Positions 17,349 through 25,779 of a stretch of 64,000 nt of DNA are shown here, piece by piece (positions within the stretch are counted from its first letter, which is position 1; every line of letters begins with the position of its first letter). The notes under the pieces are model-generated. The model was not told the origin of the DNA, ran no database searches, and worked only from the letters and a program-made list of their open reading frames with translations. The stretch is taken from assembly GCF_020424085.1 (NCBI RefSeq), contig NZ_CP080203.1:1922001-1986000 (forward strand), given 5' to 3'. This DNA comes from Mycetocola spongiae (GTDB taxonomy: Bacteria; Actinomycetota; Actinomycetes; Actinomycetales; Microbacteriaceae). The position numbers were made by a program, and so were the translations under genes.

Positions 17349-18035
17349 ATGTCCGAGACACCGGTGGGGCTCAGATTCCACTACTGGGGCGGTTCGCTCC
17401 TGATCCTCTCCGCCCTTCTGGCGGGGTCTCCCCTCCCCGCACCGTTTGACCTCCCCCTCGCGCGCACCCTCCTGATCGCGGCGGCGCTACTTCTCCTCGC
17501 TCTCGGCGGCGGCGTATCCCGAAATATTTTTCGTGGTCGACCCCTGGGTACCACCGCGTTGCTCCTGCTTGCGGGCCTCATCCTCGCCCGAGCCGTCTTG
17601 CCGAGCCTGATCTTTGGTCCCGCCGGTGGGGATCCCGGGCTGCTGACACCGCTGCGGGAGAGCGGGGTTCTGCTCCTGCAAGCCCTGGACTTTATCACCC
17701 TGATAACCGCGCTGATCGTGGCCGTTCAGGTTGCTCGCCTCCCCGGGCTCCCGCCGCGCTGGCGCTGGGCCCCCACCTGGGCGCTGGGGGCCCTGGCCCT
17801 CGTCGGTCTCATCACTCAGACGGTCTTCCTCGCCGGAAGTGGGGCCCTGACCCTCGCCGCGCAGAACGCTCTGCTCTGGGGTGGCCTCGTGAATAATGTG
17901 GTAGCCGTGTTCCTTGGTGTACTGGTGCTGCTCTGGACCCACTCCGATGCCATAACGTCGCGGGAAGGGGACCACCGCGCGGGCGATCCCCGGGCGGGGC
18001 AACCCCCGTATGCGGCGACAGGCGACGGGGCCTAA
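17349..18035 (+). CDS. Hypothetical membrane protein
   Basis: The 228-residue protein has about six hydrophobic segments (for example LLIAAALLLLALGGG, ALNVVAVFLGVLV-like stretches around residues 170-195) and a charged C terminus. I do not recognise a family. ATG 17349 has GAGGGGG about six bases upstream, which decides the start against an upstream in-frame ATG at 17292. Its stop overlaps that of the convergent SemiSWEET gene at 18032-18035. Confidence 0.6.
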   Translation: MSETPVGLRFHYWGGSLLILSALLAGSPLPAPFDLPLARTLLIAAALLLLALGGGVSRNIFRGRPLGTTALLLLAGLILARAVLPSLIFGPAGGDPGLLTPLRESGVLLLQALDFITLITALIVAVQVARLPGLPPRWRWAPTWALGALALVGLITQTVFLAGSGALTLAAQNALLWGGLVNNVVAVFLGVLVLLWTHSDAITSREGDHRAGDPRAGQPPYAATGDGA

Positions 18036-18352
18036 AACGCGGTGAGGGCGGCGAAGATCCCAAACAGGATGCCCGGGAGATTGGCGATCACCACGGGCAG
18101 GTCGCGCTCCTTCTTAAAGAACCCATAAACCACCCACAGTGTGCAGTTGATCGCGGCCACGAGCGGCTGCACGGGCGAGGATTTATCGCCGTGCAGGTTG
18201 CCAATGATCTGCGGAATATAGGACACATACATCAGGATCGCGGTGACCGTGGCCACGCGCCCCACGATCGCAAACGCGTCGCGTTCGCCCGCCCGCCGGG
18301 CGCGGGGATCCGCGGTCTCGTTTCCACCCTCGTCCGTATCATGCCCGGTCAT
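18032..18352 (-). CDS. SemiSWEET family sugar transporter (PQ-loop)
   Basis: The 106-residue protein has a hydrophilic N terminus of about 35 residues and then a three-helix SemiSWEET unit with the PQ motif MYVSYIPQIIGNLHG and the following VQPLVAAINCTLWVVYGFFK. SemiSWEETs dimerise and allow facilitated sugar diffusion across the membrane. The second of two adjacent ATGs (18352) lies four to five bases after GAGGGG and was chosen; the first at 18355 is equivalent within error. The N-terminal extension is longer than in typical members. Confidence 0.82.
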   Translation of the reverse strand: MTGHDTDEGGNETADPRARRAGERDAFAIVGRVATVTAILMYVSYIPQIIGNLHGDKSSPVQPLVAAINCTLWVVYGFFKKERDLPVVIANLPGILFGIFAALTAF

Positions 18353-18507
18353 CATGCCCCTCGTTCCCGGCCGCGTATGAGCGAGTTTCGCCCCCGCCTC
18401 CCCGTGCGCCCAGGCTACCGAGGGTCCCCCGCGGCGGCCCGCGAGGCCCGCACCCCCAGATCGGGGCCGGGACCGCCCGGGATCACGCCGTGTCATAGTG
18501 TCGAAGG

Positions 18508-19062
18508 ATGAACCTCCGCCCTCCTCAGATTCCGCTTCCGCGCCGGCTGTCGCGCGTGGAGAAATTCTCCAATCCGTGGCTGACCCTCTATGAGGACAGC
18601 GTGGAGTTCTCGCCCACCCATACGGGCGGCTACGCGATCCTCGAGAAGCCGGATTTCTCCCTCGTCATTCCCCTCGCAGGGCACCGGGTGTGCCTGGTCC
18701 GGCAATATCGCTATCCGGTGGGCCGGTGGGGTTATGAGTTTCCGCAGGGCTCGACGCAGGATGCCGGGCCCCGGCCGAGCGCGGAGCAGGAGGCCCTCCG
18801 GGAGCTGCGCGAGGAAACGGGCCTGATCGCCCGCTCCCTGGAACCCCTCGGCAGCATTCACGAGTCCGCGGGGATCAGCGCCAGCCGGTGCCACCTCTTC
18901 GCCGCGGAGATCGAGGCGGAGGCCGCCGCACAGCCGGAACCCACCGAGATAATCTCGGGCATCCTCTGGGTGGACCGGCACGAGTTTTGGGATCTGGTGG
19001 CGCGGGGAGAGATCACCGATTCCCCCACCATCGCGGCAATGGGAATCTATTCTCGGCGCTGA
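18508..19062 (+). CDS. NUDIX hydrolase (ADP-ribose pyrophosphatase-like)
   Basis: The 184-residue protein has a complete NUDIX box, with EALRELREETGLIA preceded by FPQGST and followed 20 residues later by the usual GISASR segment. The N-terminal block (NPWLTLYEDSVEFSP) resembles ADP-ribose pyrophosphatases, which hydrolyse ADP-ribose to AMP and ribose 5-phosphate; other nucleoside diphosphate substrates are possible. A CATAGT hexamer ends eight bases before ATG 18508, so the gene may be leaderless or nearly so. Confidence 0.88.
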   Translation: MNLRPPQIPLPRRLSRVEKFSNPWLTLYEDSVEFSPTHTGGYAILEKPDFSLVIPLAGHRVCLVRQYRYPVGRWGYEFPQGSTQDAGPRPSAEQEALRELREETGLIARSLEPLGSIHESAGISASRCHLFAAEIEAEAAAQPEPTEIISGILWVDRHEFWDLVARGEITDSPTIAAMGIYSRR

Positions 19063-19095
19063 GCCCAGTACGCCACCCCGGGCGGAGGCGTTAAC

Positions 19096-19122
19096 GAAAA
19101 ATGCCCCGTCCGAAGACGAGGC
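19096..19122 (-). terminator. Rho-independent terminator after tRNA-Arg
   Basis: On the minus strand, GCCTCGTC and GACGGGGC form an 8-bp stem closed by a TTCG tetraloop and followed by ATTTTTC, fourteen bases past the tRNA. Confidence 0.85.
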
Positions 19123-19135
19123 AAGTTCCGAGATG

Positions 19136-19208
19136 TGCGCCCGGAGGGATTCGAACCCCCAACCTTCTGATCCGTAGTCAGATGCTCTATCCGTTGAGCT
19201 ACGGGCGC
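19136..19208 (-). tRNA. tRNA-Arg (anticodon ACG)
   Basis: The minus strand folds into a complete cloverleaf: acceptor GCGCCCG/CGGGCGC, D-arm with AGCTCAACGGATAGAGC, anticodon stem TCTGA/TCAGA with the loop CTACGGA (anticodon ACG, read as ICG), and T-arm GGTTCGAATCC. The CCA end is not encoded. An AT-rich stretch upstream (19209-19260) presumably carries its promoter. Confidence 0.95.
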
Positions 19209-19382
19209 AGATATTCATTTATGTGACCCGGCGAGATAATTTCTTATCCCCTTGGGCCATTAGATAGCTTAGCGTAGGATTTCCACTCGCGCGAATCGAG
19301 ATAATCCCCCGCCGTGTCGCCCGGAATTACGCGGATTTTTGCGCCGCCGCCCGGGCCCCGTGCGAAAAACAAATAACGAATA

Positions 19383-20303
19383 TTAGGGGTTGCCCGCGGG
19401 GGCGCCCGGTCGCGGGGAGGCGCGCGGGTGTTCCCGGCGACCCAGCGCATATTCGGTCACCCCCACCAGGGCCATCGCCGCGGCCGCGCCGAGCGCCGCG
19501 AGCCCCAGGGCAAAGGGCACGGCTGCCCCGAGCCAGGTCGGGTCCGAAACCAGGAGCCCCGCGATGATAAACAGAAATACGCCGCCGCCGGCCCCCGCGC
19601 CGGCCAGCCACATCCGGGTCGAGCGGCGCGGCGGCGGGGCATGCGCCGTCCGTAACCCCATAAACAGGGCACCGGCAAGCGCGGCCGCCGCAAAGAGGGC
19701 CCCCGCAAATCCGGTGCTCAGCGCGTTAATCGCCCCTCCCCCATCCGCGCCCCCGCCCAGAATCGGGAGGGCGGCGAGCGCCCCGAGCGCATAGCCCGCG
19801 GGGATCGCGAGGAGGATCGGCCAGCGATAGGCGCGCATAAAACCACGCACCCCCGGCCGCGGGTGGGTCTCCGGCGCGGGGGCCGCGGCGGAGGCTCCCG
19901 CGTGCGCCTCCACGGCCGCCGCGAGGAGGCCCGAGACGAGCGCGGCCAGCAGCAGCGGGATGGTTGTCACCCGGAGAATAAAACCCACCGGGTCCAGATA
20001 CCCCGGGTTGGCATCCGGCACCACCACGAGGCCCGCGGCGCAGACCACCGCCAGGAGCGCGAGCAGCGCACCCCCCGCGGCGAGCGCCACCCGCACCCCG
20101 GGTGCCCGCGCGTGGTTCCGGTCGCCGAGCCAGAGCGCAAGCAGCGCGCCCGAGACGGCGAGGATTCCCGCGAGGGTGCCGAGGGACACGGCAAAGATCA
20201 GGCCGCCCCCGGCCGCGCGATAATACAGGCCACAGAGCAGGCCCGCGAGGGCACCGAGGGGCAGGCCGAGGATCGCAAAGACACGATAACGGTGCAGGAC
20301 CAT
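19383..20303 (-). CDS. Hypothetical polytopic membrane protein
   Basis: The 306-residue protein is almost entirely hydrophobic helices separated by Ala/Gly/Pro-rich loops, with about eight membrane segments, starting MVLHRYRVFAILGLPLGALA. There are no recognisable motifs. It may be a species-level membrane protein of unknown role. GGGGGAGG lies about 12 bases before ATG 20303, a rather long spacing. The C-terminal 25 residues are basic and Pro-rich and probably cytoplasmic. Confidence 0.6.
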   Translation of the reverse strand: MVLHRYRVFAILGLPLGALAGLLCGLYYRAAGGGLIFAVSLGTLAGILAVSGALLALWLGDRNHARAPGVRVALAAGGALLALLAVVCAAGLVVVPDANPGYLDPVGFILRVTTIPLLLAALVSGLLAAAVEAHAGASAAAPAPETHPRPGVRGFMRAYRWPILLAIPAGYALGALAALPILGGGADGGGAINALSTGFAGALFAAAALAGALFMGLRTAHAPPPRRSTRMWLAGAGAGGGVFLFIIAGLLVSDPTWLGAAVPFALGLAALGAAAAMALVGVTEYALGRREHPRASPRPGAPAGNP

Positions 20304-20609
20304 AGTGGAAGGTTACCTCCCCCGGCGGCCGCTGACCAGGGGGAGTTCGGGGCGGGTTCTGCCGCGCAATACCGCGCCGGCGCACGCCCCGCGGCCGCTC
20401 CCCCGGGTCGCACACGACCCCCGTTTTCGGTACCGCCTGTCCCGCCCCCACCCCCTCGATTTTTGACATACTCCGTCATGAACGGTCATAAAACCCCCGC
20501 CCGGGCCCGTGTGTTACGCACCGCCTTGGGCCCGCCGCGCGGCGCTGTTAGTTTCGAGAAATACACGGCGGAATATTCGGTCGCCGGGCAATCTGACGAG
20601 GTGGAAATA
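20304..20609. other. Divergent intergenic region with a promoter for the sulfur-type operon
   Basis: This 306-base gap separates the membrane protein from the monooxygenase operon. Besides the candidate promoter at 20463-20492 it contains a GC-rich stretch with no gene. The monooxygenase frame stays open back to an ATG at 20478, so an N-terminal extension of 44 residues cannot be excluded. Confidence 0.4.
20463..20492 (+). promoter_or_regulatory. Candidate sigma-70-like promoter of the monooxygenase operon
   Basis: TTGACA (20463-20468) is a perfect -35 hexamer, and CATAAA (20487-20492) follows after 18 bases. The implied 5' leader is about 110 bases long. GTCATGAAC and GGTCAT repeats within the spacer could be a repressor site. 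Confidence 0.5.
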
Positions 20610-22064
20610 GTGGCTTCTCGCATCATCCTGAACGCGTTTGACATGGGTTGTGTCACGCATCAGTCCCCCGGCCTGTGGCGGCATCCGGACAACCGCGCCG
20701 ATGAATATAACACCCTCGGCTATTGGACCAATCTGGCCAAGCTCCTCGAGCGGGGCAAATTTGACGCGCTCTTCCTCGCCGATGTGGTGGGCATCTACGA
20801 TGTTTACCGCGATTCCGCCGCCCCGCCCATCCTGGACGCCGCGCAGGTCCCGCTGATCAACCCGATCCTGCCGATCACCGCGATGGCCGCCGTGACCGAG
20901 CACCTCGGCTTTGGCGTGACCGTGGCGCTCACCTATGAGCAGCCCTATGCGCTCGCCCGCACCTTCAGCACGCTGGATCACCTCACCAACGGCCGCATCG
21001 GCTGGAACGTGGTCACCAGCTATCTGAATAGCGCCGCGACCAACCTCGGCCTGGGCCAGCAGATCGCCCACGATACGCGCTATGAGATCGCCGAGGAGTT
21101 CATCGACGTCACCTATAAGCTCTGGGAGGGTTCCTGGGAGGACGGCGCGGTCAAGCGCGATCGCGAGAGCGGCGTATTCACCGATCCCAGTCTGGTGCAT
21201 CCGATCGGCCACGAGGGCACCCACTATTCGGTCCCGGGCATCCACCTGTCCGAGCCCTCCCCGCAGCGCACCCCGGTGATCTTCCAGGCCGGCACCTCGG
21301 GCAAGGGCAAGGTCTTTGGGGCCCGGCACGCGGAGGCCTCGTTCCTGAACGGTAACCGCCCCGAGATCACCCGCAAAAACGTGGACGCCATCCGCGATGC
21401 CACCGAGGCCGCGGGCCGCCCGCGCGATGCCGTGAAGGTCATCGTGCTGGTCACCATCATCACCGCCGAGACCGATGAGCTCGCGCGGGAAAAATATGCC
21501 GACTATCTCTCCTATGCCAGCTCCGAGGGGGCACTCGCGCTCTATGGCGGCTGGTCCGGGCTGGACCTGTCCCAGTTTGATCCCAATGAGCCGCTGAAAT
21601 ACGTGGATACCGATGCGGCGCGTTCCGCCCTGGCCTCGTTCACCATCTCCGATCCGGAGCGCGAGTGGACCCCGCTGGATATCGCCGAATACCTCGGAAT
21701 CGGCGGAATCGGCCCGGTGATCGTGGGCAGCCCCGGCACCGTGGCCGATGAGCTGGAGCGCTGGGTGGAGGTGGCCGATGTGGACGGCTTTAACATCGCC
21801 TATGCCGTGAGCCCGGGCAGCTTCGAGGACATCGTGGACCTCGTGGTCCCCGAGCTGCAGCGCCGCGGCCGCGTCTGGGAGGACTATCCCGAGGGCACCC
21901 TGCGCGAGCGCCTGAGCGGTGCGGGCCCGCACCTGGCCGATACCCATCCCGGGGCACAATATCGCGGCGCCTATGCCGGGGCCCGTTCGGCCGCCGACGG
22001 CAGCGCCGGGATCCCCGCCACCCCCACCACCGCAGCACCGACCCGCGAAGGGACCGCAGCATGA
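20610..22064 (+). CDS. FMNH2-dependent monooxygenase, NtaA/SnaA/DszA family
   Basis: The 484-residue protein is a bacterial-luciferase-like flavin monooxygenase of the NtaA/SnaA/DszA group: LNAFDMGCVTHQSPGLWRHP, GKFDALFLADV, TEHLGFGVTVALTYEQPYAL, NGRIGWNVVTSYLNSAATNL and the later IFQAGTSGKGKVFGARHAEA. These enzymes use FMNH2 supplied by a separate reductase to oxidise organosulfur compounds or chelators. The GTG start at 20610 fits a GAGGTGGA box and the usual family N terminus. ATGA couples it to the DszC-like gene. No flavin reductase is encoded nearby. Confidence 0.9.
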   Translation: MASRIILNAFDMGCVTHQSPGLWRHPDNRADEYNTLGYWTNLAKLLERGKFDALFLADVVGIYDVYRDSAAPPILDAAQVPLINPILPITAMAAVTEHLGFGVTVALTYEQPYALARTFSTLDHLTNGRIGWNVVTSYLNSAATNLGLGQQIAHDTRYEIAEEFIDVTYKLWEGSWEDGAVKRDRESGVFTDPSLVHPIGHEGTHYSVPGIHLSEPSPQRTPVIFQAGTSGKGKVFGARHAEASFLNGNRPEITRKNVDAIRDATEAAGRPRDAVKVIVLVTIITAETDELAREKYADYLSYASSEGALALYGGWSGLDLSQFDPNEPLKYVDTDAARSALASFTISDPEREWTPLDIAEYLGIGGIGPVIVGSPGTVADELERWVEVADVDGFNIAYAVSPGSFEDIVDLVVPELQRRGRVWEDYPEGTLRERLSGAGPHLADTHPGAQYRGAYAGARSAADGSAGIPATPTTAAPTREGTAA

Positions 22065-23281
22065 CCGAGACACTCACCTCCCGTTCCCCCTGGCACGGCA
22101 CCGCCGATCCCGCCGAGCTGGCCCACTGGCGGGCCGTGGCCGAGACCGTGGCCGCAACCCTCGCGGTGGATGCCGTGGAGCGCGATCGCGCCAATCTCGA
22201 CCCGCACGTGGAGCTGGAATTATTGCGCTCCTCCGGGCTGGTGAACCTGCTGATCCCCGCCGAATACGGCGGGGGCGGCGCCCACTGGGAGAGCGCTTTC
22301 CTCGCGATCCGCATCCTCGCCCGCGCCGATGCCTCGGTCTCCCAGGTACTCGCCTATCACTATGTGAACTCGGCGGGCATCGTCTTTAACCTCCCCGGCG
22401 AGCGACAGGCCGAGTGGTTCCGGCGCAGCGCCGCCGGCAACTGGGTCTGGGGCGATTCGGTCAATCCGGTGGACCCCGCCCTGAGCCTCGTGCCGCACGG
22501 CGAGGGCTATATCCTAAACGGCCTGAAGCGGTTCTCCACGGGGGCCTCCGTGGGCGATGTCACGCTCGTGAATGCGCGCGTCTCGGAGGGTCCCGATACC
22601 GGACGTTTCGCCTATGCGGTCCTCGAACATACCCGCGCGGGTGTGCACTATCTGGGTGACTGGGACGCGCTGGGCCAGCGCCTGTCAGCAAGCGGCTCGG
22701 TGCGCTTTACCGATGTGCGGATCGAGCCGGCGGATCTGCTGGGCCTGGACTCGGAGGAGCCCTTCTCGAGCCTCGTGACCCCCGGGATTCAGCTGGCCTT
22801 TGGCAACCTCTACCTGGGTATCGCCGAGGGCGCGCTGGAGCGCGGCACTGAGATCCTCCGGGCCCGCGCCAATGCGTGGTTCCTGAGCAGCGCCGACCTC
22901 TATCGCAACGACCCGTTTGTGCAGCGCACCGTGGGCGAGTTTGTGTCCCGGATCGCCGCCGCCGAGGCACTCGCCGACCGCGTGAACGTGCTTTTTGACC
23001 GCGCGATCGAGCGCGGCGCCGATCTCACGGCCGCCGAGCGCGGCGAGATCGCGATCCAGATCGCCCAGCTTAAGGTGGTCACCGATGACGTGGCCGTGAC
23101 CGTGGCCAACCGCATTTTTGAGGTGACCGGTTCCAGTTCGGCCCTCACCCGGGTGGGTTTGGATATTTATTGGCGCAATATCCGCACCCACTCCTTGCAT
23201 GACCCGGTGGACTATAAGAAGCTTGAGGTGGGCGCGCACTATCTCAACGGAGAGCTGCAGCCCATTTCGCTTTATACCTAA
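22061..23281 (+). CDS. Acyl-CoA-dehydrogenase-fold flavin monooxygenase, DszC/SfnB-like
   Basis: The 406-residue protein has the acyl-CoA dehydrogenase fold (LLIPAEYGGGGAHWESAFLA, WVWGDSVNP, NGLKRFSTGASVGDV, and the C-terminal IYWRNIRTHSLHDPVDYKK) in the variant found in DszC and sulfur-acquisition oxidoreductases. The RNIRTHSLHDP ending is typical of that subgroup and differs from true acyl-CoA dehydrogenases. DszC-type enzymes use FMNH2 and O2 to oxidise sulfur atoms. The start overlaps the DszA-like stop by 4 bp (ATGA). Together with its neighbours it suggests use of an organic sulfur source. Confidence 0.88.
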   Translation: MTETLTSRSPWHGTADPAELAHWRAVAETVAATLAVDAVERDRANLDPHVELELLRSSGLVNLLIPAEYGGGGAHWESAFLAIRILARADASVSQVLAYHYVNSAGIVFNLPGERQAEWFRRSAAGNWVWGDSVNPVDPALSLVPHGEGYILNGLKRFSTGASVGDVTLVNARVSEGPDTGRFAYAVLEHTRAGVHYLGDWDALGQRLSASGSVRFTDVRIEPADLLGLDSEEPFSSLVTPGIQLAFGNLYLGIAEGALERGTEILRARANAWFLSSADLYRNDPFVQRTVGEFVSRIAAAEALADRVNVLFDRAIERGADLTAAERGEIAIQIAQLKVVTDDVAVTVANRIFEVTGSSSALTRVGLDIYWRNIRTHSLHDPVDYKKLEVGAHYLNGELQPISLYT

Positions 23282-23296
23282 GAAAGGTCCGCGTAA

Positions 23297-24367
23297 ATGA
23301 GCAACGAGGTTCGCTTCGACGCGTCGGTGTATGAAACGCACCGCCCCTATCAGGCCGCCGCCGACCGCTATACCCACCTGGGCTACCGCCGGGTGGGCAA
23401 TAGCGGCCTGCTGCTGCCTCCCATCTCCCTCGGCCTGTGGTACAACTTCGGGGATAACCGCCCCTTTGATACCCAGCGCGAGATCCTGCAGCACGCGTTT
23501 GATCGTGGCATCACCCACTTCGATCTGGCCAATAACTACGGCCCGCCGAATGGCTCGGCCGAGTATAACTTCGGCCGGATGTTGCATACCGATTTTAAGC
23601 CGTACCGCAGCGAGCTGATCGTCTCGACCAAGGCGGGCTGGCCGCACTGGCCGGGCCCCTACGGCAATTTTGGCAGCCGCAAATACCTGCTGAACAGCCT
23701 GGATGAGTCGCTGGAGCGCCTGCGCACCGACTACGTGGATATCTTCTATTCGCACCGGGTAGACCCCGATACCCCGATCGAGGAGACCGTGCACGCCCTG
23801 GACACCGCGGTGCGTCAGGGTAAGGCACTCTATGTGGGTATCTCCTCGTATTCGCCCGAGCGCACCGAGCGCGCGGTTGCGGTCGCGAAGGAACTCGGCA
23901 CGCCCCTGGTCATTCACCAGCCGTCCTATTCCATCGTGAACCGCTGGGTCGAGGACGGCCTGCTCTCCACGCTGGATACCGCGGGCATGGGCTCGATCGC
24001 GTTTACCCCGCTCGCGCAGGGCCTGCTCACCAATAAGTATCTGCAGGATCCCACGGCCTCGCATGCAGTGCCGCGCCCGTCGTTCCGGGACACCATGCTG
24101 AGCGAGGATAATCTCGCCCGGCTGCGCGCCCTGAACGCGATCGCCGAGCGCCGCGGTCAGACGCTCGCGCAGATGGCCATCGCCTGGGTCCTGCGCCCGG
24201 GTGGGGTCACCAGCGCCCTGATCGGTGTGTCCTCGGTGGCGCAGCTGGACGAAAACCTGGAGGCCCTGCGCAACCTGGAGTTCAGCGCGGCCGAGCTGGC
24301 CGAGATTGATGCCGCCGCCGGAAGCGACGCCGGCGTGAACCTGTGGTCGGTATCCTCCGACCTCTAG
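23297..24367 (+). CDS. Aldo/keto reductase, YghZ-like
   Basis: The 356-residue protein is an aldo-keto reductase close to the YghZ/L-glyceraldehyde 3-phosphate reductase type: YRRVGNSGLLLPPISLGLWY, the catalytic Asp/Tyr region FDLANNYGPPNGSAEYNFG, Lys in LIVSTKAGW, and His in DIFYSHRVDP. It reduces aldehydes with NADPH. It follows the DszC-like gene by 15 bases with a GAAAGG box, so it is the third gene of the operon and probably handles the carbonyl product released by the monooxygenases; that role is inference. Confidence 0.9.
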   Translation: MSNEVRFDASVYETHRPYQAAADRYTHLGYRRVGNSGLLLPPISLGLWYNFGDNRPFDTQREILQHAFDRGITHFDLANNYGPPNGSAEYNFGRMLHTDFKPYRSELIVSTKAGWPHWPGPYGNFGSRKYLLNSLDESLERLRTDYVDIFYSHRVDPDTPIEETVHALDTAVRQGKALYVGISSYSPERTERAVAVAKELGTPLVIHQPSYSIVNRWVEDGLLSTLDTAGMGSIAFTPLAQGLLTNKYLQDPTASHAVPRPSFRDTMLSEDNLARLRALNAIAERRGQTLAQMAIAWVLRPGGVTSALIGVSSVAQLDENLEALRNLEFSAAELAEIDAAAGSDAGVNLWSVSSDL

Positions 24368-24382
24368 GCTCTCCTCCACCGC

Positions 24383-24426
24383 GGCGGCGGTCCGTGCCCC
24401 GGCACGGGCCGCCGCCACGGTATTTT
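24383..24426 (+). terminator. Terminator of the monooxygenase operon
   Basis: A 16-bp stem (24383-24398 with 24401-24416, one G-T pair) is followed by ACGGTATTTTT just after the aldo-keto reductase stop. Confidence 0.75.
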
Positions 24427-24969
24427 TCAGCCCTCACTCGCATCGGCGAGCTGCGCGGGGCAGGTGCCCCCGGGGGTCGTGGCCAGCTCAAAATGCCAGC
24501 GCTCATTGGCATAGGTTTGGCACAGGCCGTAGCGCGCCCCGTGCTGGCCGAGCCAGGAATTGGCATCGGTGGGGCCGATATCCACGGCATTGCCCGTGAC
24601 GTGCCGCGAGGACTCGGGGGTGCTAACCCATTTCCGGGCCTCCTCCTCGCCGCCATAGGTGGAGATGGCCTCCTCCAGGAGGCTGCGCTGATAGCGTTCG
24701 TGACGCCAGCCCGACGTGATAAACAGCGGGGTTCCCGCGGCCCGGGCATCCTCCGCGGCCTCGCGCACAGCGGCGCGTAGCCCGGGTTCCAGGCGGGAGA
24801 TCGCGGGCACCGTCACGGCGAGCGGATCAAGCGGGGAGTCCACGTGGATCAGGCCGTCCTCCTCCCCGATCGGCCCGCTCGGCCGCGCGCCGGCCTCCCC
24901 CGGCGCACACCCGGATAGCGATACTACGGCGAGCAGGGCGAGTGCGCCCAGGCGGGGTGATAAAAACAT
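24427..24969 (-). CDS. Lipoprotein D,D-carboxypeptidase, VanY-like (peptidase M15)
   Basis: The 180-residue protein starts with a lipoprotein signal ending in the lipobox LSGC (Cys21) and then a VanY-type domain: TSGWRHERYQRSLLEE, the zinc motif SSRHVTGNAVDIG (SxHxxGxAxD) and WHFEL. It would remove the terminal D-Ala from peptidoglycan stems on the outer membrane face. ATG 24969 has GAGGAG six bases upstream. It is divergent from an OmpR-type two-component pair at 25114, an arrangement reminiscent of van regulation, though no VanHAX genes are present. Confidence 0.88.
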   Translation of the reverse strand: MFLSPRLGALALLAVVSLSGCAPGEAGARPSGPIGEEDGLIHVDSPLDPLAVTVPAISRLEPGLRAAVREAAEDARAAGTPLFITSGWRHERYQRSLLEEAISTYGGEEEARKWVSTPESSRHVTGNAVDIGPTDANSWLGQHGARYGLCQTYANERWHFELATTPGGTCPAQLADASEG

Positions 24970-25113
24970 GTTTCTCCTCGGGGATCAATGGGGTTCCCCC
25001 CAGTACACCCGCCCGGGTGTAGCCAGGATGTTCCGGAAAATCGATACATTTTCAATACAGGCCGCGGCCTACACTGGGGGCAGGCCCCGCCCGGGGCGGA
25101 AGGCGGCTCTGTG

Positions 25114-25779
25114 ATGCGGGTACTCGTGGTCGAGGACGAGGTCTATCTGGCCGAGGCCCTCCAGGCCGGGCTGCGGCTCGAGGCAATCGCCGCGGATATC
25201 GTGGGCGATGGCGATGCCGCCCTGGAACGTCTTGCGGTTTATGACTATGACGTGGTGGTGCTGGATCGCGATATCCCCGGCACCCACGGCGATGATGTCT
25301 GTCGCGCGATCGTGGCGGCGGGCGCGGGGCCGCGCGTGCTGATGCTCACGGCCGCGGAGGATCTTGACGATAAGGTCGAGGGCTTTGAGCTGGGCGCGGA
25401 TGACTATCTCACCAAGCCCTTTGAGCTGCGCGAGCTGATCGTGCGCCTGCGCTCCCTCGCCCGCCGCCCCGCGCGCGGTACCCCGCCGGTGCTGGAGGCA
25501 GCGGGGATCCGGCTGGACCCGTTTCGGCGCGAGGTCTATCGCGAGGGCCGCTTTGTGCACCTCACCCGGAAACAGTTTTCGGTGCTGGAGGTGCTGATGG
25601 CCGCCGGGGGCGGCGTGATCAGCGCCGAGGAACTCCTGGAGCGCGCCTGGGATGAGAACGCCGATCCGTTCACCAGCGCGATCCGCATCACGATCTCCAC
25701 GCTGCGCAAACGCCTGGGTGCCCCCGACCCCATCGAGACGGTCTCGGGCGTGGGGTATCGCCTGGGGCGCGGCGCATGA
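25114..25779 (+). CDS. OmpR-family response regulator
   Basis: The 221-residue protein has a receiver domain (VVEDE at residues 5-9, phospho-acceptor Asp51 in VVVLDRDIPG, Lys in LTKPFELREL) and a C-terminal winged helix (LTRKQFSVLEVLMAAGG, RITISTLRKRLGAPDP, SGVGYRLG). ATG 25114 follows GTG 25111 directly; ATG matches the family start. It overlaps the kinase start by ATGA. The phosphorylated form probably controls the divergent VanY-like gene and itself. TACACT at about 25069-25074 is a possible -10. Confidence 0.92.
   Translation: MRVLVVEDEVYLAEALQAGLRLEAIAADIVGDGDAALERLAVYDYDVVVLDRDIPGTHGDDVCRAIVAAGAGPRVLMLTAAEDLDDKVEGFELGADDYLTKPFELRELIVRLRSLARRPARGTPPVLEAAGIRLDPFRREVYREGRFVHLTRKQFSVLEVLMAAGGGVISAEELLERAWDENADPFTSAIRITISTLRKRLGAPDPIETVSGVGYRLGRGA

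Noticed and set aside
25069-25113. An N-terminal extension of the response regulator from 24988
   Set aside because: The extension has no receiver-domain character and overlaps the divergent promoter region; the domain starts at MRVLVVEDE.
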